DNA of 64,000 bases. Origin: Methanococcoides sp. GTDB taxonomy: Archaea; Halobacteriota; Methanosarcinia; Methanosarcinales; Methanosarcinaceae. The position numbers and the translations under genes are program-made. The notes beneath the pieces were generated by a model. The model made no database searches, had not been told where the DNA came from, and was given only the letters and a program-made list of their open reading frames with translations. The stretch is taken from positions 62,001 to 126,000 of the forward strand of contig JAIORD010000042.1 in the NCBI GenBank assembly GCA_021108275.1, written 5' to 3'. Below are positions 35,326 to 44,488 of this stretch, one piece after another (the stretch's first letter is position 1; the number at the start of each line of letters is the position of its first letter).

Positions 35326-37329
35326 ATGAAAAGATATAACAAACCTGTATTTTGTTCAGAAATATTATGTTTTCGATCAATACAAAATATCAATACTGTA
35401 AAATCACTTTCAATAAATATAATTTGTATTATTTTTATGCTATTGGCATTATCCGGTACGGCAAGTGCGAATGAATACTATGTTGCTACGTGGGGTGACG
35501 ATGCTCACACAGGTCTAACCCACGAACAATCTGTAAGATCCCTGGATCATGCTCTATCCTTAATGGGCGCAGGTGATACTTTATACATGTCTGACGGAAT
35601 CTGGTACGGAGAAGTATTGGATTTTGTGGGGCATGATCTGCAGGGTACATCTGGCAATCCTGTTACCGTAAAAGCATATGATGGAAACCCAACCCTAAGC
35701 AATGGTCCCTCACAAGCGAATATGATCGATACGTCTTATCAAGACTGGATTACGATAGATGGGATAACTGTTACAAACGGTTATCAGGGGTATCATGCTT
35801 CATGGAATAGTCACCTTGTTATCCGAAATAGTACTTTTTCGAACATGCGTATGGATGGAATTAATTTCTGGAGGCAGGTAAGTGATACCTTAGTAGAGAA
35901 TACTGTTGTTACCAACTGTGGTGAACATGGGATCCATTATTATAATCAGTTGGATGAAGAGATAATGTATAATCATGTTATCAGGAACAATGATATCTCT
36001 AACTCTGCCCATAATCTGATCGATCTTCATACAAGGATAAGTAATGTAATAGTTGAAAACAATGAACTCTATTTCACATCTGATTATTCGGATCTGAAAC
36101 AGGTTGGACTGTATTTACATAATGGTGATACTGACAACATAACAATACGCAACAACTACTTCCATGATCAACCAAGACCTCTGGAAATTTTTAATTCAGA
36201 AGAAGTAGTTATTGAATATAACAAATTCGAGGATATAAGTGGTAGAGCATTAATGCTATCCTCATTTAATGACGAATCTTATGAACAGAATGCTCGTGTT
36301 TACAATATATGTTTTAGAAACAATATCATAGAAAATGCTGACTATGGTGTCATGTTCTGGGGTGAGGAGTCGATATACCAGAATATCTACTTTATCAATA
36401 ATACTTTATTGAATATGGGATATTCTGATTTTTATATCCATAGTGGTACTTTTAAGAACCCAATAATACTTGAAGGTAATTTGCCACGTGAGCAAAGTAA
36501 AACATTCACGTTCCGTATTTATCCGAGTGATGCTATCTCTTTAATGGATTCGTCCAATGCCATTATGTTCAGTGATGACGAATCTATTACCGTATGTGAC
36601 GTTGATGCTTCATCGATCGAGGTTGAATCTATTGATGGCTATTTGACCATAAACAAGTATCCTATATATGCTCACCCGACTACGGGGTACGTGAATGTTG
36701 AAGTGAACAAATATGATACATCTCTTCCACAAGGTGAGATTCTCGTAGATTTCACTGCTAAATCAACAGATGGGGGAAGTGTGGTGTTCACTGTTGATGA
36801 ATTGCAACCAAATAACTGTTATGACATCAAAATGGATGGCTTTGACTTTAATTCAAAACAAGCAGATTCTTCGGGTCAAATCCAGTTTACAATTTCAGAC
36901 TGGCCAATGGAACATTCTTTCTCTATAGAAGAAACGTATTCCTCAAATTTTTTAACGACCGCCGATGCTGGCTCAGACAAGTTTATCGTTCTTGGCGAGA
37001 CAACATTTTTCGATGACTCGAGTTCCTATGATGACGGCGGCATCATATCTTATATATGGAATTTCGAATCTGATGTTGGACTTCAGTCAGATATCACTGG
37101 TATGTTGTTAGAGCATAGCTATGAAGAAGTAGGAACCTACACAATGGTTCTTACTATTTTAAATAATAATAGTGACGATGCTAATTCTTATGCGATCATT
37201 GTAGCAGAAAATTATGTCGCCCATATTCCATTCCTATTTTGTCTGGATCGTGGCCAAATTTCTTCAAACAATGGTCATACTAATTATAACTATGTCCACA
37301 ATTCTGTTTTATTATCTACAAATAAATAA
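35326..37329 (+). CDS. Exported parallel beta-helix protein with PKD domain, copy 1 (no dockerin)
   Basis: A 667-residue secreted protein. A long signal region ends at LLALSGTASA, then YYVATWGDDAHTGLTHEQSVRSLDHAL opens a right-handed parallel beta-helix of about 400 residues (repeats such as HLVIRNSTFSNM, ITIRNNYFHDQ). A PKD-like domain follows (ADAGSDKFIVLGETTFFDDSSSYDD...YIWNFES). The last 40 residues match nothing and seem to replace the modules kept by the next gene. The ATG at 35326 has GGGGGTT upstream; the frame from 35287 is less likely. It forms a tandem pair with 37350-40358. Confidence 0.85.
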   Translation: MKRYNKPVFCSEILCFRSIQNINTVKSLSINIICIIFMLLALSGTASANEYYVATWGDDAHTGLTHEQSVRSLDHALSLMGAGDTLYMSDGIWYGEVLDFVGHDLQGTSGNPVTVKAYDGNPTLSNGPSQANMIDTSYQDWITIDGITVTNGYQGYHASWNSHLVIRNSTFSNMRMDGINFWRQVSDTLVENTVVTNCGEHGIHYYNQLDEEIMYNHVIRNNDISNSAHNLIDLHTRISNVIVENNELYFTSDYSDLKQVGLYLHNGDTDNITIRNNYFHDQPRPLEIFNSEEVVIEYNKFEDISGRALMLSSFNDESYEQNARVYNICFRNNIIENADYGVMFWGEESIYQNIYFINNTLLNMGYSDFYIHSGTFKNPIILEGNLPREQSKTFTFRIYPSDAISLMDSSNAIMFSDDESITVCDVDASSIEVESIDGYLTINKYPIYAHPTTGYVNVEVNKYDTSLPQGEILVDFTAKSTDGGSVVFTVDELQPNNCYDIKMDGFDFNSKQADSSGQIQFTISDWPMEHSFSIEETYSSNFLTTADAGSDKFIVLGETTFFDDSSSYDDGGIISYIWNFESDVGLQSDITGMLLEHSYEEVGTYTMVLTILNNNSDDANSYAIIVAENYVAHIPFLFCLDRGQISSNNGHTNYNYVHNSVLLSTNK

Positions 37330-37349
37330 TTTATTAAGGGAATTACATA

Positions 37350-40300
37350 ATGAATCTCAAAAACGAAAGTTATTCCGAGAAAACAAAACATAGCTTTTTA
37401 CAAGGCACGAAGAATTCTAGATATTTTTTACGAAATATCCTTTATGCAGTTTGTATCCTATTAGCTTTGTCTGGTACAGCAAGTGCAACTGATTACTATG
37501 TTGCTACTTGGGGTGATGACGCACACACAGGTCTAACCCACGAACAATCTGTAAGATCCCTTGATCATGCTCTATCCTTAATGGGTGCAGGTGATACCTT
37601 ATACATGTCTGATGGAACCTGGTCCGGAGAAATATTGGATTTTACGGCACATGATTTGGAAGGTACTACTAACAATCCTGTTACGGTGAAAGCATACGAT
37701 GGAAACCCAACTATGACCAATGGTCCCTCAGGAGCAGCTATGATCAAGACATCTTATCGAGACTGGATCACGATAGATGGAATAACTGTTTCCAATGGCT
37801 ATACGGGTTATCTTGCTGAACATAATAGCCATCTCGTTATCAGAAATTCTGAGTTTTCGAACATGGACCTTGAGGGAATTGATTTCCGAACACATACAAG
37901 TGATACATTAGTAGAAAATAATGTTATTACCAATTGTGTTGAACATGGGATCCATTATTTTAATCAGATGGGTACAGAGATAATGTATAACCATGTTATC
38001 AGGAACAATAAAATCTCTAACGCTGGCCATAATCTGCTCGACATTCATACAAGAATAAATGATGTGATAGTTGAAGACAATGAACTCTATTTCACATCTG
38101 ATTATTCAGGTCCGAAACAGGTTGGACTATATCTTCATAATGGTGATACTGATAACATAATGATACGCAACAACTATTTCCATGATCAGCCAAGACCTCT
38201 GGAAATTTTTAATTCCGAAAATGTCGTTATAGAAGATAACAGATTCGAGGATATAAATGGCAGAGCATTAATGTTGTCCTCATTTAACGACGCGAAGTAT
38301 GACAAGAATGCTCGTGTTTACGACATATATTTTAGAAATAATATCCTGAAAAATGTTGACTATGGTGTCCTGTTCTGGGGTGATGAGTCAATATATCAGA
38401 ATATCTATATTACTGATAATACTTTATCTAATGTCAGAAATTATGATTTCTGGATATACAGTGGTAATTTTAAAAATCCAATAATACTTGGGGACAATTT
38501 GCCACGTGAGCAAAGCAAAACATTCCTGTTCCGCGTTTACCCAGTTGGTGCTATCTCTTTGGTAGATTCGTCCAATGCTATCATGGTCAGTGATGACGAA
38601 TCTGTTACCGTATCTGATGTTGATGGTTCATCGATCAATGTTGAATCCAGTGATAGGACTTTGACCGTAAACACATATCCTATGTATGCTCATCCGACTA
38701 CAGGATCTGTAAATGTAGAAGTGAACAAATATGACACATCTCTTTCACAGGGCGAGATCCTCGTAGATTTCACTGCCCAATCCACCGATGGGGACAATGT
38801 GGTGTTCACTGTTGGTGACCTGCAACCAAACCGCTATTATAACGTCAAAATGGATGGAAGTGACTTTGTTTCAAAACAGGCAGATTCCTCTGGTCAGATC
38901 AAGTTTGCAAGTTCTGAGTGGTCTGTGCATTCTTTCTCCGTAGAAGAGGTCTCGTCAGCTCCATCTAATCTCTCACCAACTGCTAATGCTGGTTCTGGCA
39001 TGACAGTTGTTGTTGGTGAAACCATTTCCTTTGATGGTTCAGATTCAACAGATGACAAGGGCATTGCTTCCTATGCATGGGATTTCGATGCTTCTAACGG
39101 ACTCCAAGAAGATGCGAAAAGTGCTGTTGTCCAGCATTCCTATGATTCTGCAGGTACCTATAAAGTAACCCTTACTGTAGAAGATGCTGACGGCAAAACA
39201 GACTCTGATACTGTTACTGTAGCAGTAACAACAACAGTAAATGAGGTTAACCATGCACCTTCTATCACTACATTCAAACCAGCAAACAATGCAGTCTTTG
39301 ATGAAGGTGATTCTATTTCCTTCGATGTCATAGCATCCGATGCTGATGGGGATGCATTGAGTTATACCATCCTGATTGATGGCGTTATTCGCAGCACCTC
39401 TTCTAATTATATATGGAACCCTGACAGCACAAGTGCTGGCGCTCATACGATCGAAGCAATTGTAAGTGATGGTCTCAATAAGGCAACGTCCATTCATACC
39501 GTTACGATCAATGATGTACCTATTATCATCGAGGCACTTGACATAGTGCAGGGGGATGCTACTATCGACGGTGATCTTAGCGACTGGCAGGATGTGGCCG
39601 GTATGACTCTGGCTGCGTCAACCAGCAGAGGCCCTATGGAAGACAATACTGCTGTGATAAAGGCAAAACATGATGACAATTACTTGTACCTTGCCTTTGA
39701 GGTAACTGACACGAACCTTCAGGCTTCCGGTCAGGATGAAGTTAGCCATATCTATCTAGATGATGGTGTCGAGATATTCCTTGACACGCAGCACGATAAT
39801 GCTGGTGTGATGCAGTCAGATGACTATCACTTTATCATTAACCTGAATGGTGCAGTAATCGATGAAGTGGGTACTGGTGGCGGCAAGGATTACTCGTATG
39901 CCAGTAACATAGTGACAGGCATAACTTTGCTGGGTAGCAATGGTGACGAAAGTGACACGGATACTGGTTACGTGATCGAAGCCTCAATCCCCTGGAGTGA
40001 TATTGGCGGGAAACCTTCGAATGATGCTGTCGGCTTGAACGTTGGAATAAACGATCGGGATAATGGGTTTGATGGACGCCAGTATTTAGACTCGTGTGGT
40101 CTGACAAGCTCAACCAATGATGCGCCTAACAATTGGGGTGATGCGACCATTGTAGCTACGGACAACATAGCACCTGTTACGCATCCACGGTGGGATGTGA
40201 ATAAGGATGGTGTGGTGAATATTCTGGATATTACTCTGGTGAGTCAGAATATGGGCAGTCAAAATTTAGATACTGTCTGGGACGTAAACCAGGATGGTGA

Positions 40301-40358
40301 AGTGAACATCCAGGATCTTACCTTCGTAGCATACCACTTCGGTGAATCAGTAGAGTGA
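37350..40358 (+). CDS. Exported beta-helix, PKD, CBM9-like and dockerin protein, copy 2
   Basis: A 1002-residue multidomain surface protein. Order: signal region ending LLALSGTASA (about residue 48), parallel beta-helix to about 400, a linker domain, PKD domain (TANAGSGMTVVVGETISFDGSDSTDD, about 550-630), an Ig/cadherin-like domain (APSITTFKPANNAVFDEGDSISF), a CBM9/DOMON-like sugar-binding domain starting near DGDLSDWQDVAG, and a C-terminal type I dockerin made of WDVNKDGVVNILDITLVSQNMG and WDVNQDGEVNIQDLTFVAYHFG. Each dockerin half has the Ca2+-loop residues. It can therefore dock onto a cohesin such as those encoded next. Ends in a strong terminator. Confidence 0.9.
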   Translation: MNLKNESYSEKTKHSFLQGTKNSRYFLRNILYAVCILLALSGTASATDYYVATWGDDAHTGLTHEQSVRSLDHALSLMGAGDTLYMSDGTWSGEILDFTAHDLEGTTNNPVTVKAYDGNPTMTNGPSGAAMIKTSYRDWITIDGITVSNGYTGYLAEHNSHLVIRNSEFSNMDLEGIDFRTHTSDTLVENNVITNCVEHGIHYFNQMGTEIMYNHVIRNNKISNAGHNLLDIHTRINDVIVEDNELYFTSDYSGPKQVGLYLHNGDTDNIMIRNNYFHDQPRPLEIFNSENVVIEDNRFEDINGRALMLSSFNDAKYDKNARVYDIYFRNNILKNVDYGVLFWGDESIYQNIYITDNTLSNVRNYDFWIYSGNFKNPIILGDNLPREQSKTFLFRVYPVGAISLVDSSNAIMVSDDESVTVSDVDGSSINVESSDRTLTVNTYPMYAHPTTGSVNVEVNKYDTSLSQGEILVDFTAQSTDGDNVVFTVGDLQPNRYYNVKMDGSDFVSKQADSSGQIKFASSEWSVHSFSVEEVSSAPSNLSPTANAGSGMTVVVGETISFDGSDSTDDKGIASYAWDFDASNGLQEDAKSAVVQHSYDSAGTYKVTLTVEDADGKTDSDTVTVAVTTTVNEVNHAPSITTFKPANNAVFDEGDSISFDVIASDADGDALSYTILIDGVIRSTSSNYIWNPDSTSAGAHTIEAIVSDGLNKATSIHTVTINDVPIIIEALDIVQGDATIDGDLSDWQDVAGMTLAASTSRGPMEDNTAVIKAKHDDNYLYLAFEVTDTNLQASGQDEVSHIYLDDGVEIFLDTQHDNAGVMQSDDYHFIINLNGAVIDEVGTGGGKDYSYASNIVTGITLLGSNGDESDTDTGYVIEASIPWSDIGGKPSNDAVGLNVGINDRDNGFDGRQYLDSCGLTSSTNDAPNNWGDATIVATDNIAPVTHPRWDVNKDGVVNILDITLVSQNMGSQNLDTVWDVNQDGEVNIQDLTFVAYHFGESVE

Positions 40359-40397
40359 GATGCATATCTGCATCTCTCTTTTCTTTCTTTTTTTTTT
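40357..40397 (+). terminator. Strong hairpin terminator after the dockerin protein
   Basis: GAGATGCA (40357-40364) pairs perfectly with TGCATCTC (40369-40376) over a 4-nt loop, followed by a long T-rich tract to about 40397. Confidence 0.8.
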
Positions 40398-40701
40398 AAG
40401 ATCTGTAAATTCAACTGCTGATACTACATAAATTTTCTTTTCATTTTAATTAAAACTTAATTATCTTCATGTATAAGTATATTACTTTTTTAATTATATT
40501 AGTAGTAATTACTATGTAATTTCATTTCTCAGCCTATTGAAAACCAATCGAATTTGTAAAGTGGCCTCATAATGATGGTGCTCATCACATGTGTTAGTTT
40601 TTCACAATGTTTATATAGCACCAACACTATGATAAATTGGGGATTATAAATTTTATTGATTAGAATAAGTCCTCAAAGTTATTTCAAATAAAGGGGAAAA
40701 C
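40398..40701. promoter_or_regulatory. Promoter region of the cohesin genes
   Basis: About 300 nt, AT-rich, without a gene. TTTATATA at 40610-40617 is a good TATA box, about 90 nt before the ATG at 40702, and AAAGGGGAAAAC immediately before that ATG gives the ribosome site. Confidence 0.5.
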
Positions 40702-41361
40702 ATGTTTAGCATAAAAAACGTATTCATGATAGTTTTTATAATCACATTGTTTGCAGCTCTTAGTAATGTTTCTGCAGCTGCTTCCGATGTAGTTTTAAAA
40801 CCATCATCACAGGTTGTTGCACCTGGAGAAACTTTCACAATTGATATATTCGTTTCTCCGGATGTTGATATTGCAGGAATGCAGTTTGATCTACTTTACG
40901 ATGGTTCTAAGTTCCAGATCACAGATGTGAACGAAGGCAACCTGTTCAAACAAAGTGGTATGGGAACATTTTTTGTTGCCGGTTCTATAAATTCGGATCA
41001 GATCAATGATGCATACGGTTGTATTCTCGGTGCGTCAGATACCTCAACACCAGCAACTTTTGCCAGCATCACGCTAGCAGCAGATGAACAGGCAAGTGGG
41101 AAATCTGACCTAGTCCTAAAAGATGTCATAATCAGTGATCCAAATGGTAATGCTGTGGATATCGAAATAATGAACACAGAGGTTATTATTCTGGTTTTCG
41201 ATGTCAATCAGGATCATATGGTTGACTATAGTGATTATGGCCTAGTTCAGCAGCATTTCGATGAAACCACGTCATATCCTTATCCACTATGGGATGTGAA
41301 TAAGGATAATATTGTAAATGTTCTCGATATGATGCTTGTCCTATCGCATATGGATTCATAA
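40702..41361 (+). CDS. Exported cohesin-dockerin scaffold protein
   Basis: A 219-residue protein. The signal peptide (FSIKNVFMIVFIITLFAALSNVSAAA) is followed by one cohesin domain (DVVLKPSSQVVAPGETFTID...IAGMQFDLLYDGSKFQITDVNEGNLF) and a dockerin-like pair, FDVNQDHMVDYSDYGLVQQHF and WDVNKDNIVNVLDMMLVLSHM. It can in principle receive a dockerin and itself dock elsewhere, as an adaptor scaffoldin does. The first dockerin loop has a His where Gly is usual, so its calcium binding may be weak. The next gene, a cohesin with a membrane segment, starts 15 nt after its stop. Confidence 0.88.
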   Translation: MFSIKNVFMIVFIITLFAALSNVSAAASDVVLKPSSQVVAPGETFTIDIFVSPDVDIAGMQFDLLYDGSKFQITDVNEGNLFKQSGMGTFFVAGSINSDQINDAYGCILGASDTSTPATFASITLAADEQASGKSDLVLKDVIISDPNGNAVDIEIMNTEVIILVFDVNQDHMVDYSDYGLVQQHFDETTSYPYPLWDVNKDNIVNVLDMMLVLSHMDS

Positions 41362-41376
41362 TTGTGAGGGATTCCG

Positions 41377-42573
41377 ATAAGAAAATATATTTTCATCTCT
41401 GGGAAAAGTATATTTTATTCCTTCCTCCTTTTTTCTCTATTTTCAATTATTTGCCTTAGTGGAATTGCCAGTGCCACTACCGAAATCAGCATCATACCCA
41501 CATCTCAATCAGTAGAAGAAGGGCAGAACTTTGTTGTGAATATCTATTTGCAGCCAGACCTTCCGATTGCTGGTATGCAGTTCGATCTATCTTATGACAG
41601 TAAACTAATAGAGGTGGTTCAGGTCTCAGAAGGTGAATTCTTAAGACAGGATGGTGCACTTGTCTGGTTCAGTCCCGGTGAGATAGATGGCCCAAATGGA
41701 AAAATTGATTCTGTATATGGTTTGATATTGGACAAGACAAGTGTCACAGAACCGGAAATTTTTGCTACCATCCAGATGACCGCTGGCAATGTATCTGGTA
41801 CAAGTTCTTTGGAAATATCTAACGTTGTGGTTAGTGATAATCAAGGATTGATCATCCCTATTGATGTTGTTAATGGAGTAATTACTATTGCATCTGGTAC
41901 ATCTCCTTCCAATGTATCCACAACCCTTGATAGACGCAGTGATGAGTCCAATTATGGAGTTGCCGGAATTAGCACAACAAGTGGATCATATGAGGAAGTT
42001 GAGATAGTAGAAAAATCCAGTCAATCGGTTCACCTCGGCTCTCAAATTTCCTACCAGTTCGTTGAGCATGAAAACCCTATTACATATATTAACTATAGAT
42101 CTCTCACAAACGCCGGTAATGTCATAACAACTGTTGAAGTCCTTAAGCAAACATCTGCACTCGTCTCATCTCCCCCTCCCGGGATAGTCTACAAGAATTT
42201 GAATATATGGATGGGGAAACCCGGTTATGCCATAGAAAGTAATATACAGGATGCAGTTGTTGGTTTCAAGGTAAATCGATCATGGCTTGAAGGTAATCAT
42301 ATCTCTGATAGTTCTATAATGATGTACCGTTATGATCAGGGCACATGGGAGCCTCTTTCAACAAAGAAGATCAGTGAGAGCAGTAGTTATATGGCTTTTG
42401 AAGCAGAGACTTCTGTTTTTTCACCATTTGCGATAGTCGGAGTTAGCTCAGATGATATAATTGAAATAACAGGGGTTGATGATGCTCCTGCAGAGAATGA
42501 AAGCCTTGATCAAAATGCAGCCTTTACTCTGTGTCTGTCAATGTTGGTGCTGCTATTTGCTAGAAGACGATAA
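41377..42573 (+). CDS. Membrane-anchored cohesin protein with PGF-pre-PGF domain, apparent ATA start
   Basis: A 398-residue protein. A full signal peptide (RKYIFISGKSIFYSFLLFSLFSIICLSGIASA) precedes a cohesin domain (TEISIIPTSQSVEEGQNFVVNIY...AGMQFDLSYD). A PGF-pre-PGF domain follows (FKVNRSWLEGNHI...WEPLSTKKI...FSPFAIVG). The tail is a single hydrophobic segment ending FARRR, without PGF or PEF before it. GAGGG (41366-41370) lies 6 nt before ATA at 41377, which begins the signal peptide; an in-frame TGA is just upstream (41365-41367). The first conventional start, GTG at 41536, would delete the signal peptide and the first cohesin strand. Confidence 0.85.
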   Translation: MRKYIFISGKSIFYSFLLFSLFSIICLSGIASATTEISIIPTSQSVEEGQNFVVNIYLQPDLPIAGMQFDLSYDSKLIEVVQVSEGEFLRQDGALVWFSPGEIDGPNGKIDSVYGLILDKTSVTEPEIFATIQMTAGNVSGTSSLEISNVVVSDNQGLIIPIDVVNGVITIASGTSPSNVSTTLDRRSDESNYGVAGISTTSGSYEEVEIVEKSSQSVHLGSQISYQFVEHENPITYINYRSLTNAGNVITTVEVLKQTSALVSSPPPGIVYKNLNIWMGKPGYAIESNIQDAVVGFKVNRSWLEGNHISDSSIMMYRYDQGTWEPLSTKKISESSSYMAFEAETSVFSPFAIVGVSSDDIIEITGVDDAPAENESLDQNAAFTLCLSMLVLLFARRR

Positions 42574-42798
42574 TTTATAATTACTGACTATTAACTATTT
42601 TTTATCTACTCACGCTTTATTATATTGCTTGTAATTTTACTGCTAAAATTTATCAAAACAATGAATATATTATTTTTGACTTTTCACAGTGATTAGTTAT
42701 TTCAAGTAGAAATGTACATAATAACAACAATGAGTTTCTAAAGAACTAAAATAAGGTTAAATAAAGACAATTCTCAATATTGATAAAAGGAATATAAT

Positions 42799-43845
42799 AT
42801 GAAAATACTGGTTGGAATCTCTCATCCGAAACATGTTTACATGTTCAAAAATTTCATTAATGAAATGGGGAATAGAGGTCATCAGATCAAAATAGTCTTA
42901 ATAAAAAAAGACAATAATAATGAATTACTGGATGATTTTAACCTAGATTATATTCAGATCGGTGAGAACAAACCAACATTTCTTAAGAAATTATTATCTT
43001 TGCTCAAACTTGAACTGAATACATACAATGTTGTAAGGGACTTTAAACCGGATGTTTTTATAGGGCAAGCTCTTCCATCTTTAGCACATATTAGTTTTTT
43101 AGTAAGAAAACCATATTTTATTTTCGAAGATACTGAACATGCAACTCAGGTTCATTATCTCACTTTCCCGTTCACAAAATACATCGTAACTCAAAAAGGT
43201 TATTGGGACGATCTTGGGGAAAAACAGATACATTACAATGGTTATTTTGAACTCAATTACCTCCATCCTAACCATTTTCAACCCGACCCTTCTATTTTAG
43301 AAAAACTTGGGCTTGCTGAGGATGAAACATATTCAATTTTGAGGTTTGTATCCTGGGAAGCACTTCACGATCAATCTAACAAAGGTTTTTCTTTACCTAT
43401 GAAAAGAAAGATTGTGAGAGAACTGGAAAAGTATGGGAAAGTTTTCATCTCGTCGGAAAAAGAACTTCCTGAAGATCTTCGTAAATATCAAATGCAATTG
43501 CCTGCAAGCGATATGCATTATCTAATGAATTATGCAACTCTTTTTATGGGCGAGAGTTCAACTATGGCATCGGAATGTGCTGTGTTGGGTACACCTGCTA
43601 TTTTTATCGATTTCTGTGGAAGAGGATATACCAATCATCAAGAAGCAGAATATGGCCTCGTATTCAATTTCAAGAACGATGTAGAGTCTCAGGAAAAAGC
43701 GTTAGAAAAAGCTATTGAGCTAATTTCTGACAATGATCTTAAAAATAAGTGGGAAACTAAGAGAGAGAGAATGCTTAAAGAGATGGATGATGGAACACAA
43801 TTCATGGTCAAACTTATTGAAGATCGAATAGGTGCCATAAAATGA
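42799..43845 (+). CDS. DUF354-family protein (GT-B-like), copy 2
   Basis: A 348-residue paralog of 27103-28140, with the same landmarks: ILVGISHPKHVYMFKNFINEM, KPDVFIGQALPSLAHISFLV, YNGYFELNYLHPNHFQPD and GESSTMASECAVLGTPAIFIDF. Preceded by AAAGGAATATAAT. It stands alone after the cohesin genes with its own AT-rich leader and might be a detached member of the glycan island. Catalytic role unproven. Confidence 0.84.
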   Translation: MKILVGISHPKHVYMFKNFINEMGNRGHQIKIVLIKKDNNNELLDDFNLDYIQIGENKPTFLKKLLSLLKLELNTYNVVRDFKPDVFIGQALPSLAHISFLVRKPYFIFEDTEHATQVHYLTFPFTKYIVTQKGYWDDLGEKQIHYNGYFELNYLHPNHFQPDPSILEKLGLAEDETYSILRFVSWEALHDQSNKGFSLPMKRKIVRELEKYGKVFISSEKELPEDLRKYQMQLPASDMHYLMNYATLFMGESSTMASECAVLGTPAIFIDFCGRGYTNHQEAEYGLVFNFKNDVESQEKALEKAIELISDNDLKNKWETKRERMLKEMDDGTQFMVKLIEDRIGAIK

Positions 43846-44083
43846 TGGTTTTTTTTACCCTTGTCTCCTTTCTTAAATGTGATCTATTTATTAATTACCA
43901 ATCATTGTTTTTTGATTATTGATTCGGTTTATATCTATCAGTGAAATAATAAGTCAATATTTCCTTATGATTTTCTGGAATACTTTTAATAATAACGTAA
44001 TTCAATCTATTATTGTTGTCATTCACAATAACATATTACTTATTTTTCTATAACAAATCACTTCCACAAAAGGTTACTCCCAC

Positions 44084-44488
44084 ATGCTCGATCGCTTAAT
44101 TCCCCAACAAAGATCAACATCCACCCGCCTTGGCGGTCTCCTAATCCTTGTAGGCGAGACTATGTTCCTCTTCTCCCTCCTGAACTTCATCATGATAACC
44201 CGCATCCAGTATTACAGTTCGAACGACACATTGTTCAGGACACTATTTCCAGAATACATATTATTCCTTGGGGGGATGATCGTTGTAGCTTTTATCGGTA
44301 TGTGGCTAACCTATGTCTATATCTTTCCAAGCAAGCAGAAGTTCTCACAGGAGCAGGCCATCAAAGATGGTAGAAGTCCTATGTATGACCGGCTTGTGCA
44401 GATGCATGAAGAGATGCATGAAATGCAGTCCATGATAAAACAACTTCAAGAGCAGGTTGACATATTGGGCAAAGAAAGGAAAACATGA
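44084..44488 (+). CDS. Small membrane protein with C-terminal coiled coil
   Basis: A 134-residue protein. Two hydrophobic segments (about residues 17-42 and 55-82) are followed by a polar tail with heptad-like pattern (YDRLVQMHEEMHEMQSMIKQLQEQVDIL), a probable cytosolic coiled coil. AAAGGTT precedes the ATG. No family was recognised. Its stop overlaps the start of the phosphoesterase gene (ATGA), so it is the first gene of the Lhr series and its product may tether or regulate that machinery. Confidence 0.78.
   Translation: MLDRLIPQQRSTSTRLGGLLILVGETMFLFSLLNFIMITRIQYYSSNDTLFRTLFPEYILFLGGMIVVAFIGMWLTYVYIFPSKQKFSQEQAIKDGRSPMYDRLVQMHEEMHEMQSMIKQLQEQVDILGKERKT

Noticed and set aside
35326-40358. 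CRISPR or tandem-repeat array suggested by repeated DNA in the beta-helix genes
   Set aside because: The repetition is coding: two paralogous genes with internal beta-helix repeats, without constant repeat-spacer periodicity.
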